From positions 39,684,979 through 39,748,978 of the forward strand of contig NC_090704.1 in the NCBI RefSeq assembly GCF_040954835.1: DNA of 64,000 nt. Direction: 5' to 3'. The position numbers and the translations under genes were made by a program. The notes beneath the pieces are model-generated. The model was not told where the DNA came from. It saw nothing but the letters and a program-made list of their open reading frames with translations, and made no database searches. The stretch's first letter is position 1. Every line of letters starts with the position of its first letter. This stretch comes from Lepisosteus oculatus. Taxonomy: Eukaryota > Chordata > Actinopteri > Semionotiformes > Lepisosteidae. This document shows, piece after piece, positions 9,901-29,081 of this stretch.

Positions 9901-12900
9901 GATTCAGAAATTTAAATATTAATACACAACGTGATGAAGTACATTAAATATATGCAATGACAAATTGATTGCAAGGAATACAAAATACATTGCTACTGGA
10001 ATGTTTTGGTTTGCAATACCCAAGGAACGTACATTATTTCTGCATGTACAAATGAGAAATAACAGTTTATGATGAATTACAATAAGAAATCATCTGTAAG
10101 ATACCTGTTACTAGTGGAAATTTGAACTATGGATATAGTACATTCAAGGTTCAGATTATGTAGGGACTAGTGTTCATTGCCAAATAAAATTGTGCATCAA
10201 CTGAGTACCAGTAGAAACCAATAACTCCTCCTGGGGAAATTACCTAATTTGTGTCTACTGAAATCACTTGGAGGCCATAAGTACATATGTTTTGAGATAC
10301 TTGTATTAACCTCCACAAAGTAGTTCAGGTAGGTAGCTGTATCATCATGCGTAGGCTGCAAAGGAACAAGTAAAGGTTTATTCCATGCTGAAAAGAATAA
10401 AAGAAACACAATGTTTCAGCTATGGAGTCTTCTTCGGGTATCACAGCCAAAACATTGTTTCTTTTTGTCTCTTTTCATCCTAGAATAAATATTTTCTTGC
10501 TCCTTAGCTTCCATGAAGACATCTTGCATATTGGCATCTGTCCCTCTGCTCTTTTGGTTTATACCAGCTCAGATTCCTGTAGATTCCTGGTGTCTTATTC
10601 TCCGGGTAAAGAGAAGGAGGAAGAGCAGTATCCAGTGGAAATCCAATGTTGTCAAATTTGTAGGAAACCTGCTGTCCAAAGAGGTCTTGGCTTTATAGCT
10701 GTAGCTTGACAAGCCAATGTTAGAGCAGACCTGCTTCAAAACCACAAGCAAGTTCAGCAAGGCTGAGATCCACCCTACCTCAGAAAAACCTGAGCCTGCT
10801 TCATAAGAAAGGGTGTGGCAGCACTTCTTAAGATCCAAGCACTTATGTAAATCCCCGAACAAAAAGAACCGCATTGTGCGTCACACAATTAATACAACGT
10901 CTTCACTGTTTTTCTTGGCTGTTCATAAAAGGGTGGAAATAAATGCTTACTGTAGCACTCATCCTTGCTCTTTTCTTTTTTCAGACATATGTATTCACAG
11001 ATGGGGAGGACAAGGAGCTGAGAAAGAAAGCAGGTAATACAACAAGCACAGAGCAACTCATGAGTGAGTTGCATTATTACAGTTGCATTTTGCAGTAGGA
11101 CCCCAAAAGCTGTGATAAAGGTTCATTCAAAAAGTGGAGATTTTGATTTTGGAACATGATGAAGAATATTTAGAAACTCAGAGGACACTAGATCTGAGAT
11201 ATAATATCAGATCAGGAAAGGCACTATTCAAAAAGGACAAACAGTCCTTTCTTCACTGACCTGTTGATTTCCAGAGTGGTGAAGCACAATTGACCAATAG
11301 TAACCAGGTATGAGTTGCCCAAGCTATCCTGAGCTTGCAATACTGCATTGACCTCTAAGACTTGCTGAACATCTGTGAACCAGGTGACTTAACCTGCAAA
11401 TGAATAGAGAGGATGAGAAGGAAACGAGTCTGTCGTAGAGAGAAGAGGGAAGGCGTGATCCTGGTTTCGGGTTTTGCACATTAGATGGTAGGTTTGCCAC
11501 CTTCAGATAACACACACCTGTGGAATTTAGCCGTTGCTAGAAGAAACAATACTCTTCTTTCTGTTCACAGGGTCCCACATGATCAACACCAACTGCTCGG
11601 CAGCTCACACTCGCCAGGCACTGTGCTGCAAGATGTCGGTGGAGTATGACAAGTTCATCGAGTCCCAGAGAAAGTGAGTACTCCCAAGTGTCCTCACACT
11701 GTGTTTGTCTTGCCTGCATTGCCTTACTTCTGCTCTACTTTCAAAACTACAAAATTGTAACGGAGCACGTTTCCTCATGTCAACATTCCATCTGGTCAGT
11801 AAAACAAATGAAAACATTTTAAAATGTATCTGCAAACATATTGGTATTAGCAGAGAGAAGCCATGTGCATCATTTTATTCTTTATTGGGCATTATTTTTA
11901 TGCAATGTCCCTTTGTTTGGAGTGTATATTCAGTAAAAAAAAAACATTCTGCTATTTCAACAAAACCAGACATATTTTGTACTGGAGTTTCATCTTTGTA
12001 TATTTTGTGGATGTGGCTTGTTTCAATGGGTTTTCACAGGGTGCAGTAGGTAATGCATGTGAAGACGTTTAGAGGGTGTTTATATTGAAAATGTCCATTT
12101 AAACCCTGTGGAGCAGACTGGGGATGCTGTGCAGTAAGACACTGCTGTGGCATCTGAGCCCTGCGTTGTGTTTCTTGTGCGCCCAGGTGGTTCTGCCATG
12201 TGGACGACGACAACTACGTGATCCTTCCCAGCCTGATGAGGCTGCTGTCATCTTACTCCCACACGCAGGACGTCTATCTGGGCCGGCCCAGCCTGGACCA
12301 CCCAATCGAGGCTCCTGAGAGAGTAAAAAGTGATGGTCTGGTGCGTTCCTGTTGTGCTTGAACACTGTTTCTTTGCATCTTCCAACATATATGGTTTTAG
12401 TGCGAAACTGAGGTTTTCGGGCCACTACCTAGGTGACCTAAAAGTGGATGTGTGACCAAATAAAAGCATTGCGTTTAACAATGGGGATTTTTCCTATCTG
12501 CACAGTGACACAGATGTGCTACCCTCTCCATGCCTTCCTGTAAAAGAGTCTACTGTACATGGCTATGGAATGGGTAGCTGCTGAATGGTATAGATGTATG
12601 ATTGGTTGGTGTTCCCAGCCTGCACTAGGGCAGCAAGCTCTACTATGTTGTCATACAGATGGGGTGTACTCTCTGTGGCTCCATGGTTGTGCATGTGTGT
12701 TTTGGGAGAGCTCTTTGTGTTTCCTGCCCTCCTGTACATTGTCTGCGCCATGTGTGCCTTGACTGCATTGTGGTGAATGAGGTTTTACTTCAGCACATTG
12801 TCCGATACTTTGCCCCCCCCTGTCTCCTGCAGACATCGGTGAAGTTCTGGTTTGCCACAGGAGGAGCTGGGTTCTGTATCAGCCGAGGATTGGCACTCAA

Positions 12901-14417
12901 GATGAGCCCCTGGGCCAGGTGAGTGAGGGCCTGCTCTTTCAAGGCTGGGCATCATGGGGAAAAAAGCAGATTGCATCCGAGCTTATACTGGGTTGATACT
13001 CGCCTAGTAATTGTCTTATTTTACTTGTCATTGACATCCATAAACTGTTCTACTTTGTTGGATGTATTAGAAAAATATACAGCAAATGAGCACGTCTTTG
13101 GATAATGCCTAGAATATAATGCTTAAAAAGACTTCCTCCATTGCCATTCCACCCATACCTGGTAGGATGTACTACCGAGTGCTGGGTGTACTGCCACGGA
13201 CATTTAGAAATAAAGGAGGTGTGACTTGGACCACCATTACAGGATAGTACACTCACCTTGCCATCATTCATCATCTCAGCCTGGGCAATTTCATCAGCAC
13301 CGCTGAGAAGATCCGTCTCCCTGACGACTGCACCATCGGTTACATCATCGAGGCACTGCTGGAGGTCCGCATGACACATACCCGGCTCTTTCACTCTCAC
13401 CTGGAGAATCTCCAGAGGCTGCCCACCGACACAGTGCTCGGACAGGTCAGACAGCCTAGGAAACACCAGGGCCTCATTCAGAAGGATAGGCCTTGTGAAT
13501 GGCCTAAAATGGTCAAAAACTTTGCTTTCTCCCCTTTCACATACTGTTTTTCATGATTTCAGCTCGTATTAATTCTTACTTCTTGATGTTTATGTTAAAA
13601 ATAAGAATGCAGTCACTTGAATGGAATTTTTTTTCTAAAATAAAATTTAATCAAGCCCTGTTCGGCGCTTATCAGACAACTAAATTTAAGAGGTTGAAAC
13701 TAAGTGACTTGCTTCATGAAGTCCCAGATGCATAGGTTTTGGGCTTTTGGATCTCGATTTTGCCATTGTATCTCTTTGCAGAGCCTAGGAAAGCAGGAAA
13801 CTGCAAAACTAGAGTGTGTGTGAGTGCCAACTGTGTTTGTCCTGCAGGTGACCCTGAGCTATGGTGGATATGAGAATCGGAGAAACGTGGTCAGTATTGG
13901 TGGAGGCTTTTCCCTGGCAGAAGACCCATCACGGTACTGGTATTCTAACAATGCAGACACACATCATGGTGGGGAAGTTGGGTGACATCAACACAGCTGC
14001 CTTAAGACTTTTTCCACTCCTTCAAAACAACATAAAAACTGGTCTGGCTGCCTTCTTTACAATTCATTAGAAGTCTTGAAGCATCACGTTTTTCATACAG
14101 AAAATTTACTCTCGTCTTCCCAGCTGCGTTAGATGTTGTATTGCAGTTGATTTATTGGATAATACCTACAAAATTACAGTGGTACCTTATGTTAGTATTG
14201 CACAATTGTTGAAACATACTATTGAAAACACAGAATACCCATACCTTAATAAAGAGAGTCTGTAGGTTTTCTGCAGTGGTGTTTCTTCATAATTGTTCAT
14301 TTTCCATACACATCTGAAAACTGTCTAAAAAGCTTCTCCTGCCTTTCTAGGTTCAAGACCGTCCACTGCCTCCTCTACCCTGACACAGAATGGTGTCCCA
14401 GCAAGACACACCACTGA
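6995..14417 (+). CDS. RFNG: Radical fringe, O-fucosylpeptide 3-beta-N-acetylglucosaminyltransferase
   Basis: Eight coding exons: 6995-7516, 10985-11033, 11571-11673, 12187-12340, 12833-12918, 13280-13445, 13848-13933 and 14351-14417. All splice sites are GT-AG and phases are continuous, giving 410 residues. Fringe enzymes extend O-fucose on Notch EGF repeats with GlcNAc in the Golgi and so tune Notch ligand choice. Residues 9-29 form a type II signal-anchor. A low-complexity stem follows to about 135, then the fringe domain with [21 protein letters not shown], the metal-binding DDD (231-233 in [10 protein letters not shown]), [20 protein letters not shown] and FHSHLENLQ. The C-terminus ...[10 protein letters not shown] matches the family. 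RFNG rather than LFNG/MFNG follows from [10 protein letters not shown], the SVKFWF context and its place between GPS1 and DCXR. The stem is longer than in the 331-residue human RFNG. Confidence 0.95.
7517..10984 (+). other. RFNG: RFNG intron after first coding exon
   Basis: A 3.5-kb intron between donor CAG|GTAACT and acceptor CTTTTTTCAG. It contains one diverged copy of the hairpin element (10324-10505). Otherwise I see AT-rich unique sequence without supported exons. Confidence 0.8.
10324..10505. mobile_element. Diverged second copy of the hairpin element
   Basis: It begins TTCAGGTAGGTAGCTGTATC and continues with GTAGGCTGCAAAGGAACAAG and GGTTTATTCCATGCTG, matching the head and left arm at 4901. 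After the centre (about 10440) an inverted, more diverged right arm follows (AAAACATTGTTTCTTTT...TAGAATAAA). The core motif has changed to CCGAAGA, so any ribozyme would be inactive. It lies in an RFNG intron. The right boundary and target duplication are unclear. Confidence 0.6.
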
Positions 14418-15864
14418 CACTCCTTGCTTTCCTATTTCAGTATTTGGCCTTCTTACCTGGACACTAACTTAATGGGGGGCTCATGAAGCATTGTGGCCTT
14501 TCAATAGTCCACCCCAGCTTAGATGCACTCCCTCTGCTGCTTCCTGAAGAGCGCACCGTGTGCAAGGAATTGTATGTAGCTACAAACCCACTGCACTTTG
14601 CCCTTTTCAAAAACCCGTTTCTTCATCTCAAGAGCTGCATTGCTGCAGTTGGAGCACAATGGCTACAAGCAGAGGAAACAAAGGTACGTTTGTGAAGGTG
14701 TAGGCTGCTTTTAGCACAGCAGCCAAGAGCAAAGGAAAATATTTTAAGTAGATGTGAAATCAAACCCGAAAATTATTTCCTGCTTAATGGAGATGCAGCA
14801 TCCTCTTTAGCAGTTTGTTGTTTTACCCTTAGAACACTTTTATTATTTTCCTTTGTCATTGGTCTCATTGCTAAATAATCCCCATTCTTACAATTTACAA
14901 AATGAAGTACGAATGATATTCATTTGAAAAGTCTCTCTTCTCGTCCATTGTGCCTTGAAAGGCACTGTGTTTTTCACAAAAGATGGTCATAAATACCTTC
15001 ACTTCATTTCTGAGTTCTGGATATGAAGATGTTTTGAAATGGAATGTGCTGAAAATATTTTTCAAATCAAAAGGATTTTGATTTGTCTTTGTAACAGGTC
15101 ATTTTGATCATGGTTATGGCAGGACTGGAATGTTTATTTTCATAGTAACCGAAGTGTACATCTAAGGGGATTCAGTGGAAGCATTTACACATTCCCACAT
15201 TCCTCTGTATAACGTTGGGTCAAGCCTATCTCTGATACAAAATTCTCTCATGCTTCTGGTCTTAATTGTCCAAGTATTAAGTGCCTTTTTCTTAGAGTTC
15301 TAGAAGCTTTTTTTTATCTCGGCCCTGAGGTGAAGAGTGTTCTACAGCTCCCTAAGAAGGATTCTAACTTCACTGTTTATTAGCCCTTCACTGCTGGCCA
15401 GTGTGGGATCGAATTGTCTCTTGCTCTTGGCTTGCCTTTGTTTTTCTTTCCTTGCTATGGATTTGTCTTATGAATAAAGCATGCAGCAGAACACACAAAC
15501 CCCAAACAGGAAGCCAGTTTCTACTTTGTGCATTACTTGAATAATAACGTACTGTATCCCAGTTCATAACCATAAAAACGGCACTCAGAAAACCCCTGGC
15601 ATACACTCTCCCCAGCCTCTGTGGACTCTGCTGGCAAGAAAAAGAAAATCGAATGACTTCTGCAAAATCATGACAAGAATTTAAAGGTATAAAACGGAGC
15701 TCACCAGAAGAGTCATTTTCCATTTACAGAGAGTGGCACATGGGGCATTTCCAGACTTTGGAGTAAAAGGGAAGAGATTTGAGATTTATGTAACATTATG
15801 AAATCACTCACCTCACTAGGCCATAATGTCTAATTATGCACAGTACCTTAGATGTTAGTAAATG

Positions 15865-16260
15865 CATTTATAGGGCACTTTTCTATCCTGAACACTTTAC
15901 ATACAGAAGGGAACCATCCTCAATGGAGTCACTAAACCCTCCTGGCTGATGCTCGATAGCCATCGTATTTGAGCAGCCCACTTCTACAATGGACCAGGAG
16001 CAGGGAGAGGCTACTTCACCAATAAAATTGAGGGGGATTGCTTTGTATGGAGGCATAATTGTGGAAGCCCAGAGTGGAATACACCATGAGACTGCTCAAA
16101 TAGATTTAATGAGCAAATTGTCACAACCTCAGTTTAACATGTCATCTGAAGGATTAAACCTTCTGCAGCACAGTCTCTCCCGTTTTATCCTGGTTCACGG
16201 GGAAGAGCACCACCTACTGGTCTACCAATAAAATGTACAGCAGTAACCTAGTTTTAATTA
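15865..16260 (-). mobile_element. Degenerate SINE copy (5S-SINE family suspected)
   Basis: It opens with TAGGGCACTTTTCTATCCTGAACACTTTACATACAGAAG and ends with CACCTACTGG...CAGCAGTAACCTAG. The order of motifs parallels the 34846-35312 element: a gcgcttta-type tail, then a 'ctgctggcc...caacagcaatcttag' block. This suggests an old copy in the same orientation. No intact 5S head is seen. The boundaries are approximate. Confidence 0.35.
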
Positions 16261-19200
16261 GATGTCCCCCACTGCAGTATGACTAGACCCTGCCTTGCTG
16301 GGTTTGTGAGATAAGGCAGGTGGTTTGGTTCTTGCCCCAGCCTCTTGTTCCGCACTGCTCTGAGGTTAACAGAAGTGAGAACCTGCTCAGACTGCAAACA
16401 GCATTTGGAAAACTGTGCAACACGACTGTGTTGTGGCCACAGCTTCTGTGTGTGTCCCAGACTGACTACAAGTGGGGGGAGTGAAAAGGAAGAGGCCTTC
16501 AGGGTGAAGGGGCAGGGAGTGGCATTTCCTGTGCTTTTCAACGTGGGTCTGTCTCTCGCTCCCTACGTCTGTCTTGCTCATGGAACACTGTGCCAAACAC
16601 AAGGTAAAGGATTTTATCTAGTTTGTAAAAATGACAGGTGCTGTCACAGGCTGGTGATTCATCAAAACATGTTTTTTTAGTAATGAATTAAAAGCTTTTT
16701 AATCTGTTAAAGTACTGAAACTTTTAGTTCGATGTGTAAAATTACAGCTGAATAAAACATTTCAAACGGGACAAAAGAAGGCCTCAGCAGCTTTAACTAG
16801 TCTGGAGAACTCTCACAAAAGATATCAACGCTCACTTCCACATAAATGAAAATGATGAGAACAAAAAACATTTATTGCGTGGCGAGACATTTGGAATTTG
16901 GTAAACAATGTGCCAGAACTATATTATTTTTCACTAATTTCTTGGCAATCAAGTCAATGTGCTAATTGTAGTCTTCTGAGGATTTGCAGAAGTGGAAAGA
17001 ACTGTATTCAATTACACAGGCAGTGCCAAAGAGGACTCTTTCTGTGGTCACAGAAGCCTGAGTGTAAAGGAATAGATCTAGTGACCTGTGCAGTGCTGGC
17101 CAGCTGTGCAGCACCATCTGTCAGGGGCATCCTAATGAAAAACATCTGTCTCTTCAGCTGGCCAGCATAGCTTCAGGGCATCACTTTCAGTCTCGCTTTA
17201 AATTCCAGTCAAAAACCAATAAAGGAAAGGCTGTGCTGCACACAACAAATTTTCCCCACATTTTCATGTTTTTTAAAGGAATGCAGATTTTTGGCTTCAG
17301 CAACATGGCTGGTAACTTGCTCCATACACCCACAACCCTTCACATAAAGAAGTGCCTCCTCTTCTCAGTTTTAAATGCACTTCCATGTAGGTTCTACTTG
17401 TGCCTTCTGGTTCATTTATGTTCTGAAAAGTCCACTGCATTGGTTTTGTCAGTACCTTGAGGATTTGAAAGGCATGCATCATGTATCAGAAAAGAATAAT
17501 CTACAGTAAATCCAGACCAAGAGCTCAAAAAGTTTAAAATCAAGAAGCAGATGGCGTATAAAGGCTAAAGTTACAATAAAAATACACAGAGACGTATATA
17601 CTCTCATCTTTAAATCTCTCAGCTCACGCATGAGACAGTGAAGAGTCAGCCACACATTTCTTGTTTTTGTCCTTTGCCAACAGAGCTTGCTTAGCTGGAA
17701 GAGTGTTATCTTCACATGTCACAACAAGCATGATGAAAATGAATTAGTTTGATAAAAATAGGTACTCAGGAGCCAATGCATTATCCTAACCACGCTTTAT
17801 GCCCACATGAATGACTTCATAGATTACAGATCAGGTTAGTGATCAGATCAGATACGACACTCAATATATACTTTCTGAAAACCAGCAGCCTATTTCCGCT
17901 ACAGGGTCAGGAAATTAATTTGCACCCTTAAAGCTGATATCATTGCACAACAGCTTCATGCAGCTTTACCTAATGAGCATAACATTAACTTTCTCATACT
18001 CTACATGTTTCCCACAGAAACATGGTGAATAAGCATTGCAATCTCTTCAATGCTTCATTTCTTTTAGGAATTAAACTCAGAGCTGCAACCCAGTTAATAA
18101 TGATTATATAACAGGTTTTTCATCACACAATGGCAATTCCATTTTGTCTACTAACATACCTTAAGAGCAAGCAAATGCAGTCTTGAAACTGGTCACAAAC
18201 AACTGGATTGTCTTATTTGACAACATCATATCCTAATGCACCACTGCAAAATTATAAATTAAGTGTAATAAGTAAGTAGGTAAAAAGAAAATTAATTAAG
18301 TAATTAAAGTAAATAAAAAGTTATACATTAAGCCCCACAGTTTCAGATTGGCCATTGGCATTGCTTCTATGTGTAATTATTGGTTATATAGTATTATATT
18401 TCCAAAATAAAAAACAATGATCAGATAATAGATTTGCAAATTCCTAGGTGCAAAGAGAATATGACTTTGTAATTCAAAATACCTACTCCACTCTACCTGG
18501 AAGATTAGTATTTAACCTTGAGATGTACTATTTGTGGGACACAGTAAGAATTAAAGAACTAATACTTACCATACCATTATTTACAGTACACATATAAAAC
18601 TGTTTAAACATAAAAAAAAACTTCACTTACAGTAGTTTGAATTTTGATTGCATTGCTATTCTTATAAATAATATTCAGTAGCAGCAAGTTAAAATTAGCA
18701 TGTTTCAACTGATAATAAAACCGTCCCATAAAGAACAATACCTTGCCAAGTATCTGTGGTTCCTAGCTACAGTTTGCAGACGAAACAAAACAGAGGAATC
18801 TTAGCAGCCAGTTCTAGTATAAGTGATTCAGTGTTTCGCACACGTCTCTCGTCTAGTAAACCCATAGTGCGAAACTGACTTTCATGAATATACAACCGCA
18901 CTGGTTACTGCATAAACCTATCATTTTTTTTTTCTGAAACAAAAATGCAATCCTATACAGAGCACATAGTTTCGTTTATAAACTTTATTTCCGCGAAAGT
19001 AAACATATTCGTCTTGTTTGTTAATATTTTTCTTTCCTCGACGAGAACTAGACAAAAATAAGTTCGATGACCTTATAGTTATCTAAGTTGTTTTTTGACT
19101 GAAAGCAGAAAATTTACTCCTGTTTGACAGTAAATGGCCTATAATTAAAATGAGCAAAGTTTTATTAGTTAGACCATTGTTCCAATGTTAAAACACTGCT

Positions 19201-19289
19201 AACGTTCTCCCTTTAAGTCTGCTTGACATGCATGTGAAGGATTGTTGAAGAAACAGTAAATATCTACCGGCACAAACTACATTTCCTTT

Positions 19290-19691
19290 CCACTGGTAAG
19301 AAACGTCACGTGCTTCGCGTTATCCACAGGAACTTTTTACTTTGTGCGAATCAGCTGAGGCTTGACTCTCTTCGCTGCTTTACTGAGCGTCGCTCTGCGG
19401 ATCAGTTCAACATTTTGCGAACTTTCATTCCAGAAACAATCAGGTTGTTGTTGCAAAGACATATCTAATGCATTGTCTGTCCGATAGATTCTGCTTTGCT
19501 CTAGTTCTTGGGGGGTAAAGCGACCGACTCTGGTTAGTAAATTGTAGTTAAGGTTTTATTCCTTTATGTTTTACTGAAAATAAACAAACAATTTAGGATA
19601 TGTTTGAAAATACTGTACTGACATTTAGAGTTACCGGTGTTGCATGTTTTTTTCTACAAATAGCACTTCATTACTGCTTTGCGCGGAGAGT
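19290..19691 (+). promoter_or_regulatory. DCXR: DCXR promoter and 5' UTR region
   Basis: CpG-richer sequence immediately upstream of the DCXR start. It contains the E-box CACGTG at 19307-19312 within GTCACGTG, a USF/TFE-type site. No TATA box is evident at a convincing distance. The transcription start is not determined. Confidence 0.4.
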
Positions 19692-25585
<5,894 letters not shown>

Positions 25586-25618
25586 GTTCCAGTCTCAACC
25601 CAAGTGTGAACTGAAGAG

Positions 25619-25725
25619 GTGAGGCATGTGTTTAGTCTAGATTTCATACTTTTCACAGTGTACTCTTGGTTTTGCAATTCATACACCTAAAGAAAATACC
25701 CAATACCTCACTTTTTCCTTCACAG
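25619..25725 (+). other. DCXR: Small intron in the DCXR 3' UTR
   Basis: A donor AAGAG|GTGAGG and an acceptor TTTCCTTCACAG| bound a 107-bp intron. The donor lies 33 nt past the stop codon, inside the usual 50-55 nt limit, so it should not trigger nonsense-mediated decay. Splicing is inferred from site quality only. Confidence 0.45.
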
Positions 25726-25878
25726 ATGAAAAGATCCTCCCTCACTGATACTAGAACCCTAGAAGGAGAATGGAATCCAATACAGAAAAAATGTTATGCT
25801 TGTTTTTTTTTCCCCTTTAAATGGAACAGATATTGACTGAACATAACTGTAAATGAAATCATCTGTTTGACTGACATA

Positions 25879-25884
25879 AATAAA
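25879..25884 (+). terminator. DCXR: DCXR polyadenylation signal
   Basis: AATAAA about 290 bp past the stop codon, followed by a T-rich stretch (TTTTGTTC). It is the first clear signal downstream of DCXR. Confidence 0.55.
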
Positions 25885-25904
25885 ATTGAGTCAGTTTGAC
25901 TACT

Positions 25905-27310
25905 GGATCATTTTGTTCAACTGAAGCCTTGATAGTGCTCCTTCACATGTTAAAGAAAGGAAATCTGTTCTGTGATACATGCTTTGGCTGGAGATGTAAA
26001 ACCAGAGGAAACTGCTTTTATTGCATCTAAATTGGGAAAGCAAAAACAGGACACAGGAAGAATGGGTGTTTCTGCATTTGATGTTTCTACAGTAGTGGAA
26101 GTAGATGCTCTCAAGAGCTGCACTAGGAGACATTACTGAAGTTTAATTTAGACAAGGAAGATTAAAATGTTGTCATCCTGTATGTTCCATAGGGGGGAAA
26201 AGGAAATGAACTATTTTCTTTAAAAAAGTTAATTTCAAACACTTTAGGATTAAACATAAGGTTCTTTGTTGATAGATTAATACTAAATTTACAGGATATA
26301 TTGTTATGTAGGATTCAAGTGAAAGCTACTTAAAAAGCAGAGGGTGCAAAATAACCAAGTAATTTTTAACCTTTTGTGAAGCTATCAGCTAAGCCCAGCA
26401 CCAGAGACATCACACTTCAGATACCACGGGTGTTATGTATGACTCAATACATTGCAATCTGGTCTGTATTCAATCAAAGTCAAAACTTGTGTGCTTTGTG
26501 TTTACTAATCCTTTAAAGATACTAGACCCTTTCCCTGCTCCCAGCTGGCCTCTAAAAATGAATTATAATTGTAATTTAGTTTGCATTCAACACACCTTCA
26601 CACAAATTACCGACACATTCATGTAACAGCCCAGGTCAAATTTTCTATTGTATTTTCACCAGAGCAGTTGTGAACAAGTTTGACTGGATTAAGAGTTTTT
26701 TTTTAAATCATAGGATGGCTGAACATAGCTTTAGTTATAAGTTCATATTTATTATACAAAATTGTTTTATTTTTTTCCCACAATACTCTTATGACATGAA
26801 TAGTAATAAAAAATAAAGACAGACAATCAAACAAACATGGAACACGTCTTGAATGAGTTATGCATCTCGCCAAACTCTCCTTGGAAATGGCCAAGACCTC
26901 AGACAAATAGGCTCTATCCACAGGTTCCAAATAGTTTCCATGCAGTTCAAGAACTCTGAAACTTTAATGGAGACACCCAGACCCCAGTCCCTGAGCATGC
27001 TCAGACACACCAGCTGGATGCAGTTGCCATGCCAACAGAGTTTACCATCAAGTACTGTACTGTATTTCAAAACCACTATCAAGCTGTACTACCAAGATAC
27101 ACCACTAGGGGAGCACCATACCGTATCACTGCAAACTTAAAATCTAATCTTTCATATTGGGCACAGCAATTCATTATATTTTTAGCTACTGTGCTTTAAC
27201 TTTTTTCCAGTAAGACAAATGGCAAAGCAAGTAAGACCTGAGCATCCTCAATCCAGAGTCCTGGCTATGTCTTTGAAATAAAATAAAAAGGTACTTATTT
27301 AGATACTTAA
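25905..27310. other. DCXR-RAC3 convergent intergenic DNA
   Basis: AT-rich spacer between the two 3' ends. I see no exon or clear repeat. The RAC3 transcript may extend into it, because further TTTATT motifs (AATAAA on the minus strand) lie near 26745 and 26765. Confidence 0.45.
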
Positions 27311-27317
27311 CAAAAAT

Positions 27318-27323
27318 TTTATT
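27318..27323 (-). terminator. RAC3: Candidate RAC3 polyadenylation signal
   Basis: TTTATT on the plus strand reads AATAAA for the minus-strand gene, about 1.85 kb past the stop codon. Other candidates exist further downstream. Confidence 0.3.
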
Positions 27324-29081
27324 AATGCATACTTTTTCTAAAATGTTAAACAGTTCTTTTATACACTACCTTTTAAATGTAGGGTTTTTGGCAGCAATTA
27401 AACAAACCCAATAAAGTGTTGTTTTTTCATGTTACATGTGTTTCTTTTGCTTGTGTCAATGTCTATCTCGCACAGACAAGTGAATCACCAAAGATGTACT
27501 GATACAGACACAGATCGCTTGTTACCAGAGCAACCCAAAACCCCACGCACAAACTCACGCTCGCGCGCGCGCACACACACCCTTGCACACAGGCATGCAC
27601 ACAAAAAACGAAGACAAAAGGAATTACAAAAAAAAATTAATTGAAAAAGAAAATTAAGACTTGATGCCCATGCGAACCCCAAGTTTAATAAAGGGGCTTT
27701 TCAGGCAAAGGGTTCTGCGGTTTTTAAATTTGGCATGCTAGTCCCCCAATACTACTTCAAAGCGACATTTTCAGCATTACTTGTTCCCCAAAAATGATGC
27801 AGGACCTTTGAGTAAACAGTTCGTACAAACTGAGGCAAGCAGGGCGACCTTTGAAGTCTAAGCATGAAAAAAAGGATTCAAGAATATAAAGGACACAGAG
27901 TCCCAACACTGTTCCTTTCTGATTATGCGCCAGTATTTATGAGCCCTGCCATTCATTTAAGAGTGAAAAAAAGATTAAATCTCTGCATGAGCAAAAACAA
28001 AAGGCCTTTGAGTTTTACTGAATCTACATGCTAAAACTTGTGTTCTTACTTTGATAAGTCAAAATGTAATCGAGTAGGCTGTCTTAGGGGAGTCCCTTTA
28101 GAATGGAGCAGATGACACAATGAAGACTGAAGCACTTCCTTCCCAATGTCTGACGAAAAATGACGTTTAACATTAGCCAATGTTTAAAGTAATCACTAGT
28201 TTAGCACATCTCACATTTTGAAAGGAATTCTATACTCATCTTCACTTCTTTTGCGTCCCAAAATGCAGTGTAGGTTGCTGCATAGCAATGTAGATTGTCC
28301 CCAATGTGTATTCGGAAATCATATAAGAAAAACTCACTTCTCGCGTGCTGGACCAGTTTCTTCAAAGCACTTGCTGTTCATGGATTTCATGTGACAATTC
28401 TCAGCATATAATACAAATGTCACCAGTTGCCTTTCACTACGAACTGAAGGACAACAGGAAGCCATCCTTAATGAGGAAGTCAAACAGGTAAGGGGGACTC
28501 GTGTTCACTCCAGTCCCGCAGTGTAGGCTCAAAGGTTTTCACATCAGAAGTGTACACTGTTACACCTTTCAAACATTCACAAATATGAATTAAAAAAAAT
28601 GAAAACACCTGCAAAACAGCTAGCCACGTTCGCACTGCAATAAAGCCACCAAAATCAGCTCTCAGATAAAAGAGGATGGGGGTGGGGAGGGGGGGTTGAG
28701 GGGCTACAGATTTGGAATATTTCAACTGTATTTTTTTAATAGCAGTATATACATGTATATTTCGTAGGTTTTCTTAAAAGGACATTATATTTTGTTCAAT
28801 TTCAATACATTTCCTGGTTCTGTCGTTGCTCACTTTCATGCAGCAAATGCATTATCTCAATGCCTTGTTTTTCCTCAATTTCACAAATTCTTAAGGCAAA
28901 TTTGGAATCTTTGTTGCCGTTTTCGAAGACGGCGGGGCCATGGCGCCAAGTCCGCCTCACCCCCTCACTTCTCCCGGCCTCTGTCCCTCAAGTACCGTTT
29001 TTTTTGTGTGTATGGATTTCTCTCGAAAGACAGCCAGTAATTGTTGTTGGATTTGTTGGTCGTTGTCGGCGCCACACACAC

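Larger units (their letters stand above)
14418..19691. other. RFNG 3' UTR and RFNG-DCXR intergenic DNA
   Basis: Noncoding. Possible RFNG polyadenylation signals (AATAAA) occur at 15473-15478, 16227-16232 and 16751-16756; I cannot tell which is used. A degenerate SINE-like copy lies at 15865-16260. From about 16800 to 19250 I see only AT-rich unique sequence. The DCXR promoter occupies the right end. Confidence 0.5.

Noticed and set aside
15989-16231. An 80-residue open frame that looks like a small protein
   Set aside because: It overlaps a degenerate SINE-like copy and lacks start context, splice sites or conservation clues.
16345-16680. A 111-residue open frame with CSDCKQ...CCGHSFCVCP that resembles a RING finger
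   Set aside because: The loop between cysteine pairs is far too short, the last cysteine pair spacing is wrong, and the stretch lies in the RFNG 3' flank without splice signals or coding-like composition.
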